The notes under the pieces: model-generated | Told to the model about the DNA's origin: nothing | What the model saw: the letters and a program-made list of their open reading frames with translations, nothing else | The model's database searches: none | Program-made: the position numbers and the translations under genes | Source of the DNA: Valencia hispanica | Lineage: Eukaryota; Chordata; Actinopteri; Cyprinodontiformes; Valenciidae | NCBI GenBank assembly: GCA_963556495.2 | Contig: OY747704.1 | Location: forward strand, 36,589,501 to 36,653,500 | Reading direction: 5' to 3' | Length of the DNA stretch: 64,000 bases | Shown here: positions 1-11,572 of the stretch, one piece after another | Numbering within the stretch: the stretch's first letter is position 1 | Layout of the letters: every line of letters starts with the position of its first letter

Positions 1-1005
1 TGTGGCTAGATATTTTAGCAGAGATGGTACTTTCAAAGAAAACAGAAATGGTCAGATATAATTTCCTTCAGGTACTGTTCTGCTGATAAAGATGTTTATG
101 TTAAGTCCACCAAGTCTCTGTAGCAGATCAGAGAAGTCTGTTTTGAGAATTTCAGATTGCTTTTTAGCTACATCATTTGCACCTGCGTGCATAACAAGCT
201 TTTCCAGGTTAGGGTGTTGTTTAAAATATTTTCTGATATCTTTCTCACTGTATTCTTGGGGCAGCTGATAACACTAGTGTTCTGGCTACAAAAATCTTCA
301 ATACCATTAATTGATCCATCATGTATGATGAGAACTTTTGGTGGGGGGCTTCTTGCTTGTCTTTGTCCGCTTCATGTAGATGGATTTCTCCTGGTGGCCT
401 TGACTGGTCCCAGGGGCTGTGTTGTCTTTCTGGGAACTGAGGGCTGCGAATCTGTTTCTCAGCGGTATTCCAGGGGGAGTGATATCTCTTGCTTTGGGTT
501 GTGGGTGCTTTTGTTTCTTCTTCCTGGGAACAGAGAAAGCAGGTGTAGATTCAGGACGCTTTTAAGCTGGCCAGTCTTTGTCGATTTGGGAATGAGGTGT
601 GCTACCCGTTAAACGCCTTTTGCCTGGAGGAGTAGCATTGTTCTGTGGCTTCTGTGCAAGACTGTTGGACCAAGATAACACCAGCCTGCCAGGTTATTCC
701 TCCCTGCGTGTAGTCATCGGTTAAGTTGTCTAATTTCCATATCCAGTTTTTAGATCAAAATTAATTGTTTCAGTTCTCTGGAGCAGTTTTTCAAAGTACT
801 CAGGTGAGCAAAACACCATCTTGGTAATCCACAGTCCTTCAGAATGTAATCCAAAAAAGAGATCCAGTCTAATAAAGGGACTCCAGAGGCTGGGTGTATA
901 AAGTAACTAAGAAAAAAGCCAAGAAAAGCTAAGAAAAGAAAAAAAAGAAGCAAGAATAAGGCTAGAAATCAGGAGTGGTTGGGAGAGGCGGCTCCTCCTT
1001 CCTCC
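1..1005 (-). mobile_element. LINE ORF1 remnant with SGNH-hydrolase-like domain
   Basis: Read on the minus strand from about 1005 down to 1, this is a decayed 5' part of a retroelement. A leader region (about 1005-750) is followed by a proline/lysine-rich stretch containing the phrase DITPPGIPLRNRFAALS (near 510-460). After a frameshift near 340 comes an SGNH-like fold: KVLIIHDGSINGIEDF, then LVMHAGANDVAKKQSEILK and FSDLLQRLGGLNINIFISR. The HDGS and GAND words sit where SGNH esterases carry GDS and GxND, so the presumed catalytic block is altered. Esterase-type ORF1 proteins are known in CR1/L2-group LINEs. The domain is cut by the window start, so the reverse transcriptase, if present, lies outside. 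Stops and at least one frameshift make it non-coding. Confidence 0.6.
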
Positions 1006-1009
1006 TTGT

Positions 1010-1125
1010 AGGTTGCCATCACCAGTGTGTGAATGTTTGCGTGAATGAGTGAATGACTGAATGTAGTGCAAAGCGCGTCCTCAGGGACTAAATAAAGGGC
1101 TCTACAAATACAGTCCTTTTAAATA
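1010..1125. repeat. Short dispersed fish repeat fragment
   Basis: About 115 bases with a GTGAATGAGTGAATGACTGA-like run, an AAAGCGC word and the ending CTCTACAAATACAGTCC. This resembles the shared tail of a common teleost interspersed repeat. It abuts the 5' end of the SGNH-type element. Family and orientation are not certain. Confidence 0.4.
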
Positions 1126-2479
1126 TAACTTGGGGAATCAAAAATGCATCTAGATTTTCAGAAAAGAGACATTGTGTTCAATCTGGCTTTTGTTTATTAT
1201 TTCTGAAACTTCTCAATGCGAGACAGAAGACCTTGTAAGCCCTACATTAATTCAAAGGTTTCAATTATTTTTTTCCTTTTTAAAAAATATCTGTATCAGT
1301 TGATGTTTCCCTTATTTTTCTTTTGCAACAGAGAATTTTATGATTTTTTTGTATTTTAACCTTGTAGTCATTGGCAATACTTTCATCACAGTTAAATTCA
1401 ATTGGATAGATGCCCTCTGTTTTGATATTAATACAAAAACGACTCGAGGGACACTACTTTGACTGAATGATGAAGCCAAGTGAAATGCTAATTCAGGATT
1501 AGTGTCAGAAAATAATAAATGTGTTGCAATGACTTTCATATCTATCTTTGTGTTTCACCTTGAGATCAGCCTGGAGTTTGGCAAGACTTTCATCAGCAAG
1601 TTCTGACTATTTAACCAACCTTGATGACTGTCTTAACAGAGATGTGTTAAAAAGCCCCAAGTGGTAATATAGTTTAGTTCAGCAGTCTGGCATCAGTTCC
1701 ATTTTCCTCTGTATCAGCAGTGTTCTTTAGTCACTGTGCGTGCCTGGGTGTTTAATCAGTGTTTTGGTATGTGAGGGCATTATGATAATGATAAATACTA
1801 ATTTGCACTTGCTGATGAGGGGGGTCTATTGATATCGCTTTTTGGTTTCTATTGACAAATTCAAAGTGGGGAACAAAAAAAAAAAACAGGTAAAATAGCT
1901 CTTCTTGGCCTAAATTGTGCGTTACTGCTGCTTTTCGGTCTCAGTAACTCCAGCCATTTAGATTTAGGATTCCTGTCAAAATATACTGACCATTGTCAAA
2001 GTAGAGGAAGCCTTGTGATACCACATAAGATCTTCAACTAGGGACAATGAGGCTAGATGTATAATTAAAGATATTTTAAAAATGTATAATTCCATTTTTT
2101 TCTTTCAAACAGCTCTCAGAGATGACAAAAAACGAAATTCTGTTTTTTTCCCTTGATGGATTTATCAATGCAAATTACAGTAATAGAAAAGTATGCTAAT
2201 ATATAGTTTAAATAATATATTCAGATATAATATAGGGACAAACAGGTAGCTAAAAGATCGATATCATACCCAAAGGTTTAGCAGGCTCTGTAGAGGAATT
2301 GCATTGCAGTCATTTTTTTTTGTAATTTCATTTCATTGACGATGATCCTTCACTGTTGATGATATGTGAGATTTGTGACGTACATCGACTGGTAAAATTA
2401 CCCCTTTGCCTTGGGACTAAGCTCTGATTTCTTCAAAACAGACTTGTGCTGCACTCACTGTAATTGTTAACCCTGTCCA
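1126..2479. other. Intronic DNA without recognisable features
   Basis: A/T-rich sequence with frequent stops in all frames. I see no exon-like reading frame with splice sites and no terminal repeats. It lies in the intron upstream of the 7318 exon. Confidence 0.6.
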
Positions 2480-3545
2480 CTAATTGGACTTTCCTTGTCT
2501 TATTTTCCATCTCAGCTATTTCTGCACTGCTCTCAGCTCCTCCGTGTCTCCAAATCTAAAGGCTCTCTTCTTTTTCTTGAGGAGAGCCTTTATTTCAGGG
2601 TTGACCCAGGGCTTGTTGTTGGAAAACACCTTTATGACGGGTACGGTGTTGTCCATACAGATGTTTATGTAGTCCATTATGCAGTCAGTGGTGCTGTCAA
2701 TCTTGTCCGCTTGAGGTGCTAAGAGGTCATTCCACACAGTAGAACTGAAACAGTCCCTCGGAGCCTCTTCTGTCTAGTGTGTTGGCATACAATAAGTCCA
2801 GTGTTTTACTGTCTCTGGTTTGGCAGGTGACATACTGGGTAAAGGTGGGGAGAGTGGAAGACAGGATGATGTGGTTAAAGTTCCCAGAGATCAGAAAGAG
2901 GGACTGGGGGGGGGGCTGTGTTTGGAGTCTGCTGGGCAAAGTGTGGATGACATCGCAGGCTGCAACAGCGTTAGCAAAGGGAGGGACATACACAGCTATC
3001 ACGATAACGTGCGTTAACTCCTGCGGTAGATAGTACGGCCTCATGCTAACAGCTAGAAGCTCAATTTCCTTACTGCATAGTGTCTCTCTGATAGATAAGT
3101 GCCCAGAGTTACACCATCTATCCTCTACAAACACAGCCAGAACCCCTCCTCTCTTCTTACCACTCTCATTGGTTTTGTCGGCCTGGAGTAGATGAAACTG
3201 TCCATTATTATGTGTGAGTCCAGAGTTAGCGTGGTTAGCCATGACTCGGTCAGGCAGATCAGGCTGCTCTCTCTGTAGCTCCTTTGATGGCGGGTTAGAG
3301 CCGCGAGCTCACACCCTGTTGGGGAGAGATCTCATGTTTCCCATAATATGGATAGGATGATGGACCTGTACCCACTTCCACTGCAGCGACGCCCGATCCT
3401 GGCACGAGTACCGTGTCTCTTCCTTCTCAGCTCACGGGGGATGTTGGCTCATTTGGTGGAAGGCAGTATAGCGGAGCTACCAAGAGCTAGCAGTTGATCC
3501 CTGGTGTACACGATGGGCGATCAAGTGTTCACACTTTCTCCGGAC
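2480..3545 (-). mobile_element. Rex1-like LINE fragment, copy 1 (endonuclease part)
   Basis: On the minus strand, 3242-2727 encodes part of an APE-type endonuclease of the CR1/L2/Rex group. It has the words GGVLAVFVEDRW, PYYLPQELTHVIVIAVYVPP and ISGNFNHIILSSTLPTF. The catalytic GDFN word has become GNFN. A second frame, 2737-2516, continues with SNNKPWVNPEIKALLKKKKR and ends in a stop. The region between the two frames, which in the copy at 37455 carries the SDH motif, is missing. The leader, with a decayed MGN-RSL start, runs up to about 3545. No reverse transcriptase is left. It is clearly diverged from the two younger copies in this window. Confidence 0.75.
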
Positions 3546-4000
3546 ACAAATGCTGGGGAAAGTATAATAAAACACACTATTGTAAGATTGTTGACTCCAT
3601 TGTGGGAACAGCAGTCCACAATAATTAAACGGTAACTAAACACACAAAACATTGAAAAGATATATTTAAAGAGAAGAAATCTCAGGATCAAATGAGAGCT
3701 GCTGAGACAGGCTCCCTGCTCTTTTCTGTAGACAAACCACCTGCACCAGTATCTGTAAGTGATGTGGTTAAGTGCAGAATGGATTGTTCAAATGTTAAGC
3801 CTAGTTTATGCTTCTCCGTCTGCGGAGGTATGGAGACACGCACCGCCATTATCCATTGATGCAAGGGCTCTCCGTAAAATACTTTATATATTGGCTCATG
3901 TGAAAGTCAATGGTACAGTGCATTACAATACCACATCCATTCCATTATGCTTTCCACATAGTAAGGTATGGTCAAAACACTTTACTACCGATGTTAAAAG
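3546..4000. other. Intronic DNA without recognisable features
   Basis: No convincing reading frame or repeat structure was seen between the LINE fragment and the TTAA-flanked element that follows. Confidence 0.5.
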
Positions 4001-4004
4001 TTAA

Positions 4005-4567
4005 AGCTACATTGTGTAAGAACTTCTCCCATCTAGCGGTGAAACAACCAACTGAATATTACAATCTAGCCCCACCTCCCACCCACCCATTCCGAGCGCG
4101 TTTTAACTCCTATGGTGGCCGTTTCATTCAAGGTTAACATGGCTTCCAGTTCTACGACTTCGTCCAGTGTTCCTTCCAGGGATGAGTTTACTTTAGAAAA
4201 CTACATTGCATTTAGTTATATAGTCAGACGTCTGCCACGTCGCACATAGACAATCTCCCTCTGGCATTCGTCACGGTGCAACATATTCAGTCAATGGGTG
4301 CAACTGAGTGTGGGCCAAAGCGCGAAAGGCGGAGCTAGAATTTCCAGGAATGTCCCTCGTTGGGGAATATATTTCAAAGATGGAAGCTCAACATGGATTC
4401 AATCATTCGCGCAACTCGCGTGTATGTATTTTGAATAGCAGATTTTACACTTACGAGAATACTTTCATTAGTAGGTGGAAGTAATTACACATGAATGAGC
4501 ACATATTTTTGAAAGAACAAAGGGGTTTTTGCTAAGAATTAACAAAAAAAAAAAACACAGTGTAGCT
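4005..4567. mobile_element. TTAA-flanked MITE, family A copy 1
   Basis: The element is bounded by TTAA at 4001-4004 and 4568-4571. The left end AGCTACATTGTGTAAG mirrors the right end ...CACAGTGTAGCT. A diverged copy lies in the opposite orientation at 42462-42935, sharing internal words such as CTCGTTGG, CATGAATGAGCACATATTTT and AGACGTCTG. A TTAA target with short inverted ends fits Kolobok/T2-like or piggyBac-like non-autonomous transposons. There is no coding capacity. Confidence 0.75.
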
Positions 4568-4739
4568 TTAAGATGCTGAGGATCTAATGAGCTTTTGATA
4601 AAATATAGTAAAACCGAAACCACATTTAAAATGTTGATTTCATACTAGGAATCAAAGCCTAATGATTAAAAAGATGGTTAAAAAATGTGGGTTCAACAAC
4701 TAAGAAATCAGAGATTAGATATTTCTTTTCCGATAAAAA

Positions 4740-6060
4740 TCTTAACCATTAACAAGTCTGGGGCACCCCTTCACGTTCCGAGGGCCTGCCCAGCCCATTT
4801 CCTAGTTTAAATCCTCCGATTTTCTGACTTTTAATTTTTATGAACCTATACATATTTTATATCATTGGAAAGCTAAGAGTCTTGTGATTCCAATTATGGC
4901 TGGCATTTAAGGATACAATCATAACTGAAGACACAGTGAGCGCTTTTGCCAACACAAACGTTCTCCTGATGGAGGTATAAAAATATGGAACTCACCACTT
5001 TGTAGTCCAATAAACATGACAAATCCGATCCATTTCGAACAAAAATTGTATTTTTACATCAATAAGGTTCCGATTAAAGTCCTCCGATAAAGTGATTAGT
5101 CCCAGACAACAGCAAAACCGATAAAAAATGTCAAATAAACAGTGAAAATGCGCTCCCGAAATGTCTATGGCCATTTTTGTAGTCTTTACGGCTTTGTTTG
5201 CGATTCCTTCGCTCCCACTTCCGGCTACAAAGGTCACTGAGCATGCCCAGAAGAAGAAAAATAAATAAATAAATTCATCCGGTTTATTTTTTTACGTAGG
5301 GTACATCTCCAACCAATGGCGCATGGATGGAAAGTCACGTTATGGTAAGTAACTCGAACCAATCGCGGTCCAGAATTCTGATGATTGACCCATCAAATAG
5401 CCAATGTAATGCTGTAAACCCAGATATATAACTTGACCGGGCGGACTTATTTGCAGCCATTGTATATGACATGATTACGCACAGTGCGTACCAGTAACAT
5501 ACTGTTTCAGCACCGTGTCCAAACACCCTTTATAATCAAAATACAGCATTGAAGGAAGCCGTGGAGCTTTATATGGTAACATGCAGTTATGATTCTGATG
5601 ATATTTTTTATTCAGTAAGGACTACAGCATTTACCCGGGAGATGGCGCATATGGCACACTTTTGACCACCTTTGACCTGTAGTTATAAAAATGTGTGCAT
5701 AATACTCATTTTTTGGTTTATTGCTGTCAAATTTGGTGTGGATGAAGGTAATACTTCAGGCTTTAGACCCACAGTGTGTTTTAGGTCACCACCTCTTTTT
5801 AAAGCCATTTTTACAGCATGTATCTATATAAAATAAATAATCGGACACAAAAACATTATTTTTCAGTGTATTAAAATTCATATTGCTTGGTAACAATAGC
5901 ACTCAGAGATATTAACACAGTTCTGGGATACATTTTAGAGTGTTTGCTTTCCAAAGAGACCCCAGCCATGTCTCTACTCAAAATGGTTCAAGAACAGCTT
6001 TAAGTTAATTTTGGGTATAAGTTTTTAAAAAATGTAGGGCGGAAATTGCAGGAATTAAAA
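4740..6060. repeat. Unclassified dispersed repeat
   Basis: The segment 5864-6053 is clearly homologous to 63308-63505 in the same orientation; both contain CCAAAGAGACCCC, CCATGTCTCTA and AAAATGGTTCAAGAACAG. This shows a dispersed family. The rest of the block (4740-5860) is less A/T-rich than its surroundings and has several short CpG-containing words, and may belong to the same element. I could not find its ends. Confidence 0.5.
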
Positions 6061-7317
6061 AATAATTACGCATGGCCTAGAAATTCAGACTCTGAACAGA
6101 ACATAATGTTCTAACAAAAATTATCACCGCAGATTTTTGATCAAAGTTTAATTTGTGCAAATTTGTTTAGTTAAAATCAAGCAAGTAGGAGACTGTACGA
6201 AAACAATATCAGAAAGGGTACATGAGGGATGCACAGAAGTTTTTAAATAAGCATTGGTTCCCTTGTTTAAAAAGAAGCTGGCAGCTAGCTGGAGTTTTCT
6301 TAGATGGACAAAGGTTAATCACCATTTTTTGTGATGTCTGATTGAAGTCCAGCCAGACAATACATGCAGGCATTATCCTCTCCTGCCCTATAATAATTCT
6401 GATTAATGACCGGATCCTTTTCTGTGTACTGAAGCCCATCTTTGATTGTGCCAATGTTAACTGGGGTAGTGAAATCTATTTTTGTTATTTTCAGTGTTTC
6501 AGAAATAAGTCTGATAGCCAGATATTATTGCGTGCAGCTGCTGTTAATCTGCTTAATCATTATCTTGCAAGTTACATGGGAGACACTGAGTGGCTACCAA
6601 TTGCAGAGTCAGACCTCTGCATCCTGTGCAATGTTGTTGCTTCAGCTGTGTTTGAGGGCCCGAAACCTCTTCACGTCCATCACTTCCATTTTCTTGTCCT
6701 AACACATCAAAGAAAATGGATGAGAAAGTAAATAATCCACTTCATCCATATTAATGCCTGCCTTTGGACCATGTATCCATCTGAAGAAACTTTCATAAAT
6801 AGCTTGTAATTGTACATCAACTGTCACCGGCTAAAGTTTTGGCCTCTGGACTAGAAAGGCTTAACCCCAATTAGTAGCAAATGAAGAAGGGTTGGCTCAA
6901 TGGCTTTCAATCACTCTGCAAAATAAGCCTGTAAAAAAGCCCCAACAAAAAATAGGTAGCATTTAGACCTTTTTCTTTAAGTTATTTATTAGGGCCTACT
7001 ATTGCCATTGTAGTATTACTAGAAGCTAGAATGATTTGTTTAAAATAAATTGTAGGCCATAATTGTTTTGCCATAAGGTCTGCATCAACTAATCTCTCTT
7101 AGCGTCTTTGAATGAATTATGTCTTTGTTTCTACATAAAAACAGAAAAGTTTTCATTTTTAAGTGATAATTGCCCAACACACAACATCTAGAAGAAGTAA
7201 CATATTTCATGTCACAATGGTCCTAATTGAAAAAAAAAATATACCTGAATGACCAAACTTACTCTGTAAAATAATATTCCAAGATTTTTGAAAGGACTTT
7301 TTCTGTTGTGCTTGCAG
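6061..7317. other. Intron ending at the grid2 splice acceptor
   Basis: No repeat family was recognised. Short open frames (for example 6342-6731 on +) have no recognisable protein features and no splice context. The stretch ends with a pyrimidine-rich tract and TTGCAG directly before the 7318 exon. Confidence 0.6.
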
Positions 7318-7437
7318 TTTGGAGTGAGTGGCCTCACCAGTTTCTTGGAGTTCACTGACAATGGCACTAATCCCAATATCTTCTTTGAAATCCTGGGAAC
7401 AAATTATGGAGAGGACAGGGGCCGAGGAGTCAGCAGG
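7318..7437 (+). CDS. grid2: grid2 internal exon: end of the GluD2 amino-terminal domain
   Basis: A 120-base exon of exactly 40 codons, reading [12 protein letters not shown], then [16 protein letters not shown], and ending [16 protein letters not shown] and GRGV are hallmark words near the C-terminal end of the LIVBP-like amino-terminal domain of delta glutamate receptors. In GluD2 that domain sits in the synaptic cleft and binds cerebellin bridged to presynaptic neurexin. The acceptor is TTCTGTTGTGCTTGCAG and the donor AGG|GTAAGT. Both borders are in phase 0, and the reading frame joins directly to the exon at 48286. Codon 15 starts an N-G-T glycosylation sequon (7360). Compared with my memory of mammalian GRID2, several positions differ (for example N-G-T where mammals have N-G-G). 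GRID2 is preferred over GRID1 because of the next exon. Confidence 0.88.
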
Positions 7438-8142
7438 GTAAGTAGCTAAAAAAGACCGTGACATCATAGTCACATACACTGCGTAATTTCAGCTTTTTTA
7501 TTTGTCCCTTTTATTGATTTATGTGCTATTTTAAGTGCTATGAATAAATGAGGAAAAAAATCATAACAAAATCCATCTAATTTTAATTTAATTAATTGAT
7601 TATTTTCCTTGTTTCGCTGTCTCCCTTGATCCTAATATTTTTGGGGTTTTATTGGGTCAAGTACTATGACTTCAGCTCCTGCAGCTCACATTTCCTTTAT
7701 TTAAGAGCAATGTTAATTAGATGCCATTTTAAGTGGCATTAATGATAATGGTGGCATAATGACTGCATAATGAATTTTAACAGGTCTCATGAAATACTTT
7801 CTTTCCTCCTACAACCACTCAAACGGATTGTCATAACAACGTCTTTTGTCTTTGTCTTTTAATTATTTAGTTTATGCTGGTCTGCAGTATTTATAAGAGA
7901 TAATACATGTATAATTAGTGGTCAATGCCACAAACTTTAATAATGTAGCTTTTTAAATTCATAATTTCTACCAGCTAATATTTTGTACAACGTTGTTATG
8001 CTAAATCAGGTCATGACCTATCCAATGCTCCATTTTGGGATTGCGTAAATGAATGAGATTTTAGATAATTTTTGTTTTTATATTTCTTTGTTTTCAAATA
8101 TGTTGATGAAATTAGGAGCCGTTTTTTTATTTTTTCACCCCC

Positions 8143-8212
8143 CCAGCTCTTTATGGTGAGTCAAGCCAAAAGAACTGGCTCTCCAAAAAGAGCTGGAATT
8201 CCCATCACTAGA
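8143..8212 (-). repeat. hAT-like terminal fragment
   Basis: Read on the minus strand the segment starts CTAGTGATGGGAATTCCAGC, continues with repeated AGCTC/GAGCC words and ends AAAGAGCTGG. This is the style of a common teleost hAT-derived end. No partner end or target duplication was found. A purine-rich GGGGAGAGGAG-type stretch follows at about 8245-8290. Confidence 0.4.
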
Positions 8213-10261
8213 ATTCAATAATGGCGGCGATCGACTGAATATGAGGGGGAGAGGAGCAAGGGGGAGAGGGGAGAGAGGAGCAGGGCAGGCTTCCTGCAGC
8301 ATATGTAGTTCTGCGATGTCTATATATGGTATATCCTGCGCCGACTTGACGTCAAGTCGGCCAGAAATTAAAACCACGTATTTTAGTGCACGTGCACGTG
8401 GGCTGGTTGACAAACCCAGGGGTAAACAAACGCTTTACTTTTAAATATTGGCTTCCCGGGCAGTGTATAATTGTTAGGGAATCATAACATACATTTTTTC
8501 TCATGGAAAAGTGAAAATTACAGGTCATGACTCCTTTAGCATTATTGTTTCTATTACATGCTATAGGTTGCATCATCTTTCTGTTTCTCTCTAGGTTGAC
8601 TTTAATCCACATTTTTTGTTGCATTTTTGCTCATTACATAAACATTCTGATCTTTTGAAAATGGTCTGGCTGACACTATTAAGACTATGGATAAAGTCCT
8701 AATAATGTCACGAACACCATATTCTTCTGAGTATATTGGTTAACCGGAGCCTTCTTTTCTATCTCCCAATGTTTTGTCTTCTTTTTGAGACCTTTTTTAT
8801 TCCTACTGAGAGTCTCATTAATGACTAACATGCAGACAAGCTTTTATTTCCCCTATCTCACCTTAATTAAGACACTGAGTAACTTAAACCCTTCCCTTTT
8901 ATCTTTTCTGGGGGGGGGGGTTACTCGCTGCCTTTGACTTTCTTGCCATTTGGAGAATTGTCCCTTCTTTCAAAGTGTCCAGCCCTTTAAGTGACATTTA
9001 TTCCCAACCATACTTCCGACACGTTGTCTTGTATAATGATAATGCCAAAAACCAGATATAAGTCATAAATGATACCCCAGCATGGAGTTTCATGGTTCCT
9101 GGTTCATTAGCTTCAGTGGCTATATAAAGGAGACTATATAGTTCTCTGTATACACCTGGAATTATTGCAGAGCTTTACAGATCTAGATAGATAACGTGGT
9201 GACAAGCTTGTCAAGTGTAATTGCATTGTTCACTTTCTGTAACATCTTGAAAGGACTTTCAAGAAGAAAGAAACATCATCTTATACTTCAGCTTGTGCAA
9301 TGAAAAGGACTGATAAGTGAAGAGATATCAAGAATGCATCTGCAAAGTTGGGAAAACCATAACGTAACAAGTAGAGGAGCATGGAATATGGCCAGAAAGG
9401 AAAAGGATGGCCTAGTCATCATTAAGCCTATGCAAGAGAAGGAGGCGGAAGGGAGTCAGTCTTTACTTTTACACCTAAGCAGATGCTGATGGTGTTCTCT
9501 CTCTCATCGGCACATATTCTTCATTGGATGGAAAGGAGACACATATTTTAGAAGAATCAGTGTTACCAATTTGCATTGTTCTAAGACTGGCATCACCTCG
9601 AATTATCATCTCCAACATGTGGGGAACAGGTGATTAACTATTTGAAGGGATTTTAGAGACGCTTAAGATCTTGGAAGCTTTCTCAGTGTTTTTATCATGT
9701 TAAAAACATTTGTTCCACTTTCTTTTTCTCCTGCTCCTGAAGTGTTTAACATCCAACACACTTTGACTCTCAGGAGCACATGCAACCCATGAGCTTCCAC
9801 ATGAGCAAAGATCTTATGGCATGTTTGAAAATGTAAAACTTAGTACTTTTTTATCTGCATGGTAATTTATAAGGCTGCTTGACGTCTGGGATCAACAATC
9901 TGGAGTTTCCGCTGCAGGATTTAAGTACAAAAATTTGAATTTCGAAAGGATTTTCTAATTAACATTTCCCACCCTACTGTAACTTCTCTCTAAACCCAGA
10001 AAACAGCTGTTTAATCCAAACCAGAGAAGTTCTTTATTGTAAAACCTCATGTTTTAAGACACAAAATGTTACTTCTCTTATTTCTCACATTCATGCCCCA
10101 ACTTGTAATAACAGACATCTGATATAGAAGGGTACCGGGAACCGTCAGGGGAGCTCTGCAGGGGCGAGGCTCTCGGGTGAGTACGTAATGTCGGAGGAGG
10201 AGATGGGTGGAAAAGGCGGGGATAGGTGGGAGCAGGCGTTTCAGCAACCCCGAGAACTACC

Positions 10262-10684
10262 AGCAGAGACAGGCACAGACTGAAAGATTACAAGGTGGAT
10301 ATTCTGAAGTGGCCCAGCGAAAGGACTGTTCACAGCCAATCCCCCACACAACCTGACAGAGGTTGAACAGTTTTGCATGGAAGAATGGAGAACGTTGCAG
10401 TCTCCTGATTTACAAGCCCGACTGAGACTGTGCTATGATTGCAGCCACATGTGCATCTAATAAATACTGACTTGAAAGGTGTGAATATTTATTTAATCAC
10501 TTATTTGATATGAAATATTGCTAATTCTTATTCTGTAGAAATCAGTTTCCACTTTGACGTTAAATGATTTTTGTTTTGTATGTTTTTGTGTGAAAAAAGC
10601 CTAATTTTGTTGATCATGATTGATTTGTAAAAGCAGTAAAAAGGGTAAAACATCCAAGGGGATGAATACTTTTTATAGGCACTG
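10262..10684 (+). mobile_element. Tc1-like transposon, 3' end fragment
   Basis: The last part of a Tc1 transposase frame is recognisable by EQFCMEEW near 10365 (compare LFCKEEW in the inner Tc1 at 20900), but stops and frameshifts have destroyed it. The right terminal repeat ends GATGAATACTTTTTATAGGCACTG followed by TA at 10685-10686, the usual Tc1 target dinucleotide. The 5' two thirds of the element are missing. Confidence 0.7.
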
Positions 10685-10980
10685 TAATAATTTAAGTGTT
10701 ACAGTGTAACTTCTGGTTTTAAAGAGATGAAACAATATTTTGTAAAAAAATATATATATTTCTTTAATTATTAGCAAACATAAATTATTTTGGTAATCTA
10801 TAAAAAAACGCTCAATTTGCTGAACCTAACCGCCTTACTGATCATATCAGCTAATAACTATTTTGCCATTTGGTTGCACCCTCATTAAACGTTAAGTTCC
10901 AGATTGTCTGCTGATCCTTAAATATGGTTAAAAATATATCCTTATTCAGTAAACATGATGAATTCTACACCGGTTATTAC

Positions 10981-11572
10981 GGTGGCCAGGAAGTGCAAAA
11001 TAAAATTACATTAACCTGAAAAACTTTTACATTTTACCGAAACACATTTACAAATTTACCGAAACACTTTTACAAGTTTAACAAAACATTTTTACAAGTT
11101 TCCCGAAACACTTTTACAATAAAAAAAAAAAACACTTTTACAAGTTTACCAAAACACTTTTACAAATTTACTGAAAAACACTTTTACAAAGACATGACCC
11201 GGAAGTGATACTGCGGGGAACGGAATCAGTTGCCAACTGCCATTAAAGCAGAAGAAGAAGAAGTATCACTTTCGGGTCATGTCTTTGTAAAAGTGTTTTT
11301 TTTTTTTTACTTGTAAAAGTGTTTTTTTTTTTTTTTTTTTTTACTTGTAAAAGTGTTTCGGTAAACTTGTAAATGTGTTTCGGTAAGATTGTACATGTGT
11401 TTCGGTAGATTTGTGAAAGTGTTTCGGTAAACTTGTAAATTTGTTTCGGTAAATCTGTAAAAGTGTTTTGGTAAACTTGTAAAAGTGTTTAGGTAAATTT
11501 ATAAATGTGTTTCGGTAAAAATGTAAAAGGGTTTTAGGTTAATGTAATTTTGTTTTGCACTTCCTGGCCACC
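10981..11572. mobile_element. Palindromic foldback-like element with tandem-repeat arms
   Basis: The outer ends match as an inverted repeat: GGTGGCCAGGAAGTGCAAAA on the left, and the reverse complement of TTTTGCACTTCCTGGCCACC on the right. Each arm of about 200-300 bases is built from imperfect units of about 20-22 bases whose theme is ACTTGTAAAAGTGTTTCGGT (right arm) or its complement (left arm). The core at about 11196-11284 has inverted GACATGACCCGGAAGTGATA and TATCACTTTCGGGTCATGTC around a short unique centre with a (GAA) run. There is no coding capacity. Target duplication is unclear (TTAC on the left, CTAC on the right). Foldback elements with repetitive arms are known, but I do not recognise this family. 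Confidence 0.7.

Noticed and set aside
6342..6731. 129-codon open frame on +
   Set aside because: No recognisable domain, no splice or start context; expected by chance in this much intron.
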